Shown: piece after piece, positions 60,860 to 64,000 of the stretch
Layout: every line of letters starts with the position of its first letter
How positions within the stretch are numbered: the stretch's first letter is position 1
NCBI RefSeq assembly: GCF_002377945.1
Contig: NZ_DFQV01000019.1
Coordinates: forward strand, 9,535 to 73,534
Direction: 5' to 3'
DNA length: 64,000 bases
Origin: Psychrobacter sp. UBA3480
GTDB taxonomy: Bacteria; Pseudomonadota; Gammaproteobacteria; Pseudomonadales; Moraxellaceae
Program-made: the position numbers and the translations under genes
Notes under the pieces: model-generated
The model's input: only the letters and a program-made list of their open reading frames with translations
Told to the model about the DNA's origin: nothing
Databases searched by the model: none

Positions 60860-61741
60860 TTAAGCGCCTTGGCTAAACATATCCATTTGCTTCTTCTCGC
60901 AGTTAGGGGATAGCCATAGTGACTCTGTTCTGAGTACAGAGCCGCTTTTAGTGCCACCACTGGCCGCTGTTGTTTTTTTATAGACCGTCCAGCCTTTTAG
61001 TAAGTCGTTATACAATTCATTGTCATAACCGCTTATTAGGAACATACCTTCGGATGATTCGATCATCTTCAATAGGCGCTCATGCTGACCTAGTGTCATT
61101 TCATGATCGCCGTATGAGTCACTGTTTACCCGAGAGTCCGATGTGTAAGGTGGGTCAAGATAAAATAGAGTGTCTGGGCGGGCATGATGCTTAATAACGT
61201 TATAAGCATCTGTATTCTCAATGACCACATTTCTAAGTCGTTCAGTGATGTCTAGTATGTTCTGAGGTAATTCACCCCATAACGTTTGTAAGGATGTGCC
61301 ACTACGCGCTGTATCCAATCTAAAGCCTGTCCGACCTCTGGTTGCTCCCACACTGCCAAAACCCATCTGAGAGCGCACTAGGAGCTGGTGAGCAATCATT
61401 ACTGAGTCTATGCCGCCAAGCACTCTGCCTTTGGCGTCACGGTGTGCCATAGACTTCTCTTTTGCGAAATTGAACTCTGTACGAGAGTAAGGGGTCATGC
61501 TTAGTAGTCTTAATAACTCGGTACGCATTTCTGTATCACGGATGACGTTAAACAAGGTCACAATCTCGTCGTTAATGTCGTTATAGACCTCACGATCAGA
61601 AGGTAACTTGTTGATCAGCACTGCAGCTGAACCGCCAAAGGGCTCTACATAACAATGATGCTTAGGGAAGTGACTAATAATCCAAGGCGCTAGACGCCAT
61701 TTGGCACCGTGATAACGCATTAAAGGTTTTTTGTTGCTCAT
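60860..61741 (-). CDS. Dam-type (D12 class) DNA adenine-N6 methyltransferase
   Basis: A 293-residue methylase. Near the start RYHGAKWRLAPWI and YVEPFGGSAAV (about 31-41) form the S-adenosylmethionine-binding motif I region, and FYLDPPYTS (about 194-202) is catalytic motif IV. The order fits the D12/alpha class that includes Dam. No cognate restriction enzyme is adjacent, so it is an orphan, possibly protecting the element or setting methylation-dependent regulation. Target sequence cannot be read from the gene. Confidence 0.88.
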   Translation of the reverse strand: MSNKKPLMRYHGAKWRLAPWIISHFPKHHCYVEPFGGSAAVLINKLPSDREVYNDINDEIVTLFNVIRDTEMRTELLRLLSMTPYSRTEFNFAKEKSMAHRDAKGRVLGGIDSVMIAHQLLVRSQMGFGSVGATRGRTGFRLDTARSGTSLQTLWGELPQNILDITERLRNVVIENTDAYNVIKHHARPDTLFYLDPPYTSDSRVNSDSYGDHEMTLGQHERLLKMIESSEGMFLISGYDNELYNDLLKGWTVYKKTTAASGGTKSGSVLRTESLWLSPNCEKKQMDMFSQGA

Positions 61742-62457
61742 TTGCGTGTCCGAGTTTTAATTGTTTTTTTATAAAAGCTGGCGGGTTAGAGTTACCTGCA
61801 GCGTTTCAATATAAAGTGAATGGCGATGTGCCTAAGCTTTATATATTTTACCTAAGTAATAAGGTTTAATCAACGCTTATTGCTATTTATTTTAATAAAT
61901 ACAAGCGTATTTTATGCTGGCAAGCGTATGATTTAACTATTCAAAAACCGATTTACTTGCGATTTGACAAAAAAATAGATGTTTTTACTAAATTAATTGG
62001 AGTTGGGTATATACTATGGTTTTAGAGGATGAGGTGATTAATCCTCATATAACTCATCAATGTTTCAGGTTTTTTGCAGTCAACATCTAGATTCAGACTA
62101 CTATAGAGATATTGCGACCAAAAACACGGAAAACGTCGAATCAAATCACTCGCTTTTATAGCTAAAACTTAGTGTTTTATGATGTGTATATTCATATATT
62201 GCCCATTAATAGAAAAAGCACCGCCACTCCTGTCCAAATCCAGTAAACATAAAGGCGCGCTTCCAAAGCAAGGCCTATCATTTAACTTCTAAAACACTTC
62301 GAATTGTACCGTTTATCTGTAAAATACTACCGTTCGTCGGCTAAGGAATTTTGCTTTGATTTTGTGGGTTTTTAACGGTAAACTGTGACGTAAATGTGAT
62401 TTACAAAAAATGTACTGTAGATACACATAAAAATTCTAGCAAAGAGAAGGCTTAAAA
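61742..62457. other. 716-base non-coding region before the adhesin gene
   Basis: AT-rich gap between divergent genes with no supported ORF. It holds the 10-mer TGCTGGCAAG (61915-61924), TTGACA at 61964-61969 with TAAATT 19 bases on, a small hairpin ATGAGG-tgattaat-CCTCAT (62029-62048) and, at 62431-62441, AAATTCTAGCAAA before the adhesin RBS. A long leader or small RNA is possible, not shown. Confidence 0.5.
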
Positions 62458-64000
62458 ATGAATCACGTCTACAAAGTAGTGCGCTGTAACACGACCGGTG
62501 TTTTTAAAGCTGTTCCAGAAAATGCGAAATCCGGCAAAAAATCCAAATCAGTCTCACTCGCGTCTGCGGTGATCACGACTGTCTCAACACCTCTTTCTTT
62601 CTATAAAAAACCACTCACGATAGCACTTGCTGTCTTGGGTTTTAGTGCTTTGTCTATTGTTCCTGCGCAAGCTGACTATGGTGATGATAGTCGTAGAATG
62701 ATTAATGAGATGCAGTTTAAAATTGAAGAAAAGAATATTGAGCTAGGTGACACGGCAACTGCTACTGCCGCTAAAAATGATTACTTTTTTTCACCTACGC
62801 TTATTAGCCAGGTTGGTAGTATTGCCATTGGTAATCAGAGTGGTGCTGCGCAATATATACGCGATGCGGAGGACACGGGTTATGACGATCGTTTAGAGGC
62901 TGAGATAGCAAAGATGGCAGCTCGTTACAAAATAACGCCACAAGAGTACAAGGAGACGTACTACGGTGATGGCGCTCTTTTTGGCCAAGCTACATACCTA
63001 AAACTTAATGCTGCAAGTCAATACGCTGAATCTATAGCTAAAACCAATACCGCCATTGGCGCTAATACGCTTACTAGTTCGGGCGGCACAGCAATAGGTT
63101 CGGGAGCAATTTCTCATGAGAGAGACACTGTGTCATTTGGGAATGATGCGTATACATATACTGACTATAGTCAATTGATCACTTTTGAGCCGATACTCGA
63201 TGAGAATGGCGACCAGGCTGTAGATGAATATGGTCTACCTGCATTTAATACAGAATATTATACGGAAAATAGACCGGCAGTAACTCGCCGTTTAGTAAAT
63301 GTGTCTGATGGTATTGATGCGACTGATGTTGCAACTATTGGTCAGCTACAAACTGCTGTACGCGACTTGGGCAGTAGTGAGATGTTTACAGAAACGATTG
63401 CAGATAAGGCGGATAAAACATACGCTGATAGTGAAAACGCCAAGCAAGATACCGCTATTAACACGGCAACCACCACCAATAACACCCAAAACACTGCAAT
63501 TCAGACTAATAAAAATAACATCGCAACTAATACCACCAACATCACAACTAATACCACCAATATCGCTAAGAACACGGCGGATATCGGCAAAAAAGCAGAT
63601 AAAACCTACGTTGATGCCGAAGACAAAAAGCTTCGTGATACTGCGTTATCTAATAAAACAGAGCTCGAAGGTACTATCGCCAGCACAAAATCTGCTCTTG
63701 AGTCGGTGAATAATACACAGAATACTAACATTGCAGCCAACAAAACGCTTATTGGCACGACTGACACTAGTATCCGTAATGTGGTTAGTCAGAACAAAAC
63801 TGAGTTAACGAACTCTCTTAATGGCAACGTTGTTACGTTAAATAATAAAAACACCAGCCAAGATACTGCGATTGCAGCCAACAAAACGCTTATTGGTACG
63901 ACTGAGACCAATATTCTTAATGTGGTGAGTAGAGACAAGTCTGATCTGACATCGGCCATTACAACTAGCGTCAATGAGCAAAATAATAAAAACACCAGCC
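62458..64000 (+). CDS. trimeric autotransporter adhesin (YadA family), 5' part
   Basis: The frame is open from the ATG at 62458 (AGAAGG upstream) to the window edge, over 510 residues. It begins with an extended signal peptide region (MNHVYKVVRCNTTGVFKAV) and a hydrophobic core at about 55-72, cleavage near PAQAD. Head-type repeats follow (SIAIGNQSGA, TAIGANTLTSSG, TAIGSGAISH, VSFGNDAY), then the neck RRLVNVSDGIDATDVATIGQL at about 276-296, and a coiled-coil stalk with Asn/Thr-rich heptads. The membrane anchor lies outside the window. It should form a surface trimer that binds host or partner cells. Confidence 0.88.
   Translation, partial: MNHVYKVVRCNTTGVFKAVPENAKSGKKSKSVSLASAVITTVSTPLSFYKKPLTIALAVLGFSALSIVPAQADYGDDSRRMINEMQFKIEEKNIELGDTATATAAKNDYFFSPTLISQVGSIAIGNQSGAAQYIRDAEDTGYDDRLEAEIAKMAARYKITPQEYKETYYGDGALFGQATYLKLNAASQYAESIAKTNTAIGANTLTSSGGTAIGSGAISHERDTVSFGNDAYTYTDYSQLITFEPILDENGDQAVDEYGLPAFNTEYYTENRPAVTRRLVNVSDGIDATDVATIGQLQTAVRDLGSSEMFTETIADKADKTYADSENAKQDTAINTATTTNNTQNTAIQTNKNNIATNTTNITTNTTNIAKNTADIGKKADKTYVDAEDKKLRDTALSNKTELEGTIASTKSALESVNNTQNTNIAANKTLIGTTDTSIRNVVSQNKTELTNSLNGNVVTLNNKNTSQDTAIAANKTLIGTTETNILNVVSRDKSDLTSAITTSVNEQNNKNTS
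63718..64000 (+). repeat. 141-base (47-residue) tandem stalk repeat
   Basis: GCAGCCAACAAAACGCTTATTGG occurs at 63733 and 63874 (141 bases apart) and AATAATAAAAACACCAGCC at 63841 and 63982 (again 141), so the adhesin stalk is built of 47-residue units that continue past the window. Confidence 0.8.

Noticed and set aside
63299..63995. ORFs in other frames inside the adhesin region
   Set aside because: They overlap the continuous adhesin frame from 62458 and have low-complexity composition arising from its Asn/Thr repeats.
1..64000. rRNA, tRNA, retron, diversity-generating retroelement or restriction enzyme
   Set aside because: I looked for reverse transcriptase, typical RNA genes and nuclease partners for the methylase and saw none; a covariance-model scan could still reveal a small RNA.

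Overview
The window looks like part of a large conjugative plasmid (or integrative conjugative element) from a gamma-proteobacterium of the Moraxellaceae, most likely Psychrobacter-like. That is an inference from the low-to-moderate GC content, the class Ia NrdB and the gene content; no rRNA or other taxonomic marker is present and I saw no tRNA gene. Replication and relaxase genes are not visible, so the element continues beyond both ends.

Layout. 1-6000: regulators, a tyrosine recombinase/integrase and unknown genes, several divergently arranged with operator-like palindromes. 6167-22519: a type IVB (Dot/Icm, IncI Tra, MPF-I) conjugation cluster in the same order as the Legionella icm M-L-K-E-G-C-D-J-B block (dotJ, I, H, G, F, E, P, N, O), with a duplicated dotP-like gene and two unknown genes added, followed by the coupling ATPase dotL. 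22642-30987: accessory transfer genes, namely a DsbC/TrbB-like thiol protein, unknown proteins, a two-domain peptidoglycan hydrolase (M23 plus a lysozyme-like C-terminus), a zinc-ribbon membrane protein and a VirB1-like lytic transglycosylase. 31096-39370: a tandem pair of paralogous two-TM proteins beside a 1812-residue RTX protein, then a convergent CAP-domain lipoprotein. 39539-45476: DNA metabolism (UvrD-like helicase, a protein with two SSB-like OB folds, a possible ribbon-helix-helix protein, a TOPRIM primase). 45591-54015: lipoprotein and small membrane proteins, a GIY-YIG-like protein, a YfaE-like ferredoxin and class Ia ribonucleotide reductase beta subunit NrdB, with a TnpB-only IS200/IS605 element between the last two. 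54139-61741: small coiled-coil/two-TM proteins, a truncated and degenerate paralogue of DotO, a serine-recombinase-like protein without visible catalytic residues, and a Dam-type methylase. 62458-end: the 5' part of a trimeric autotransporter adhesin.

How it works together. DotI/J/H/G/F/E/P form the envelope channel, DotO and DotL are cytoplasmic motors, DotN is a DotL-coupling-complex partner, and the peptidoglycan hydrolases open the wall. Primase, SSB-like protein and helicase would process single-stranded DNA in the recipient, and NrdB plus ferredoxin may support dNTP supply. Many genes share a promoter-like element (consensus about TATAATTTTAGCcAA) ending just before a short leader, suggesting coordinated expression across the element. 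The most unusual items are the motor-domain DotO paralogue with lost Walker motifs, the catalytically degenerate serine-recombinase-like regulator, the RTX protein with its tandem two-TM partners, and the duplicated OB-fold protein.
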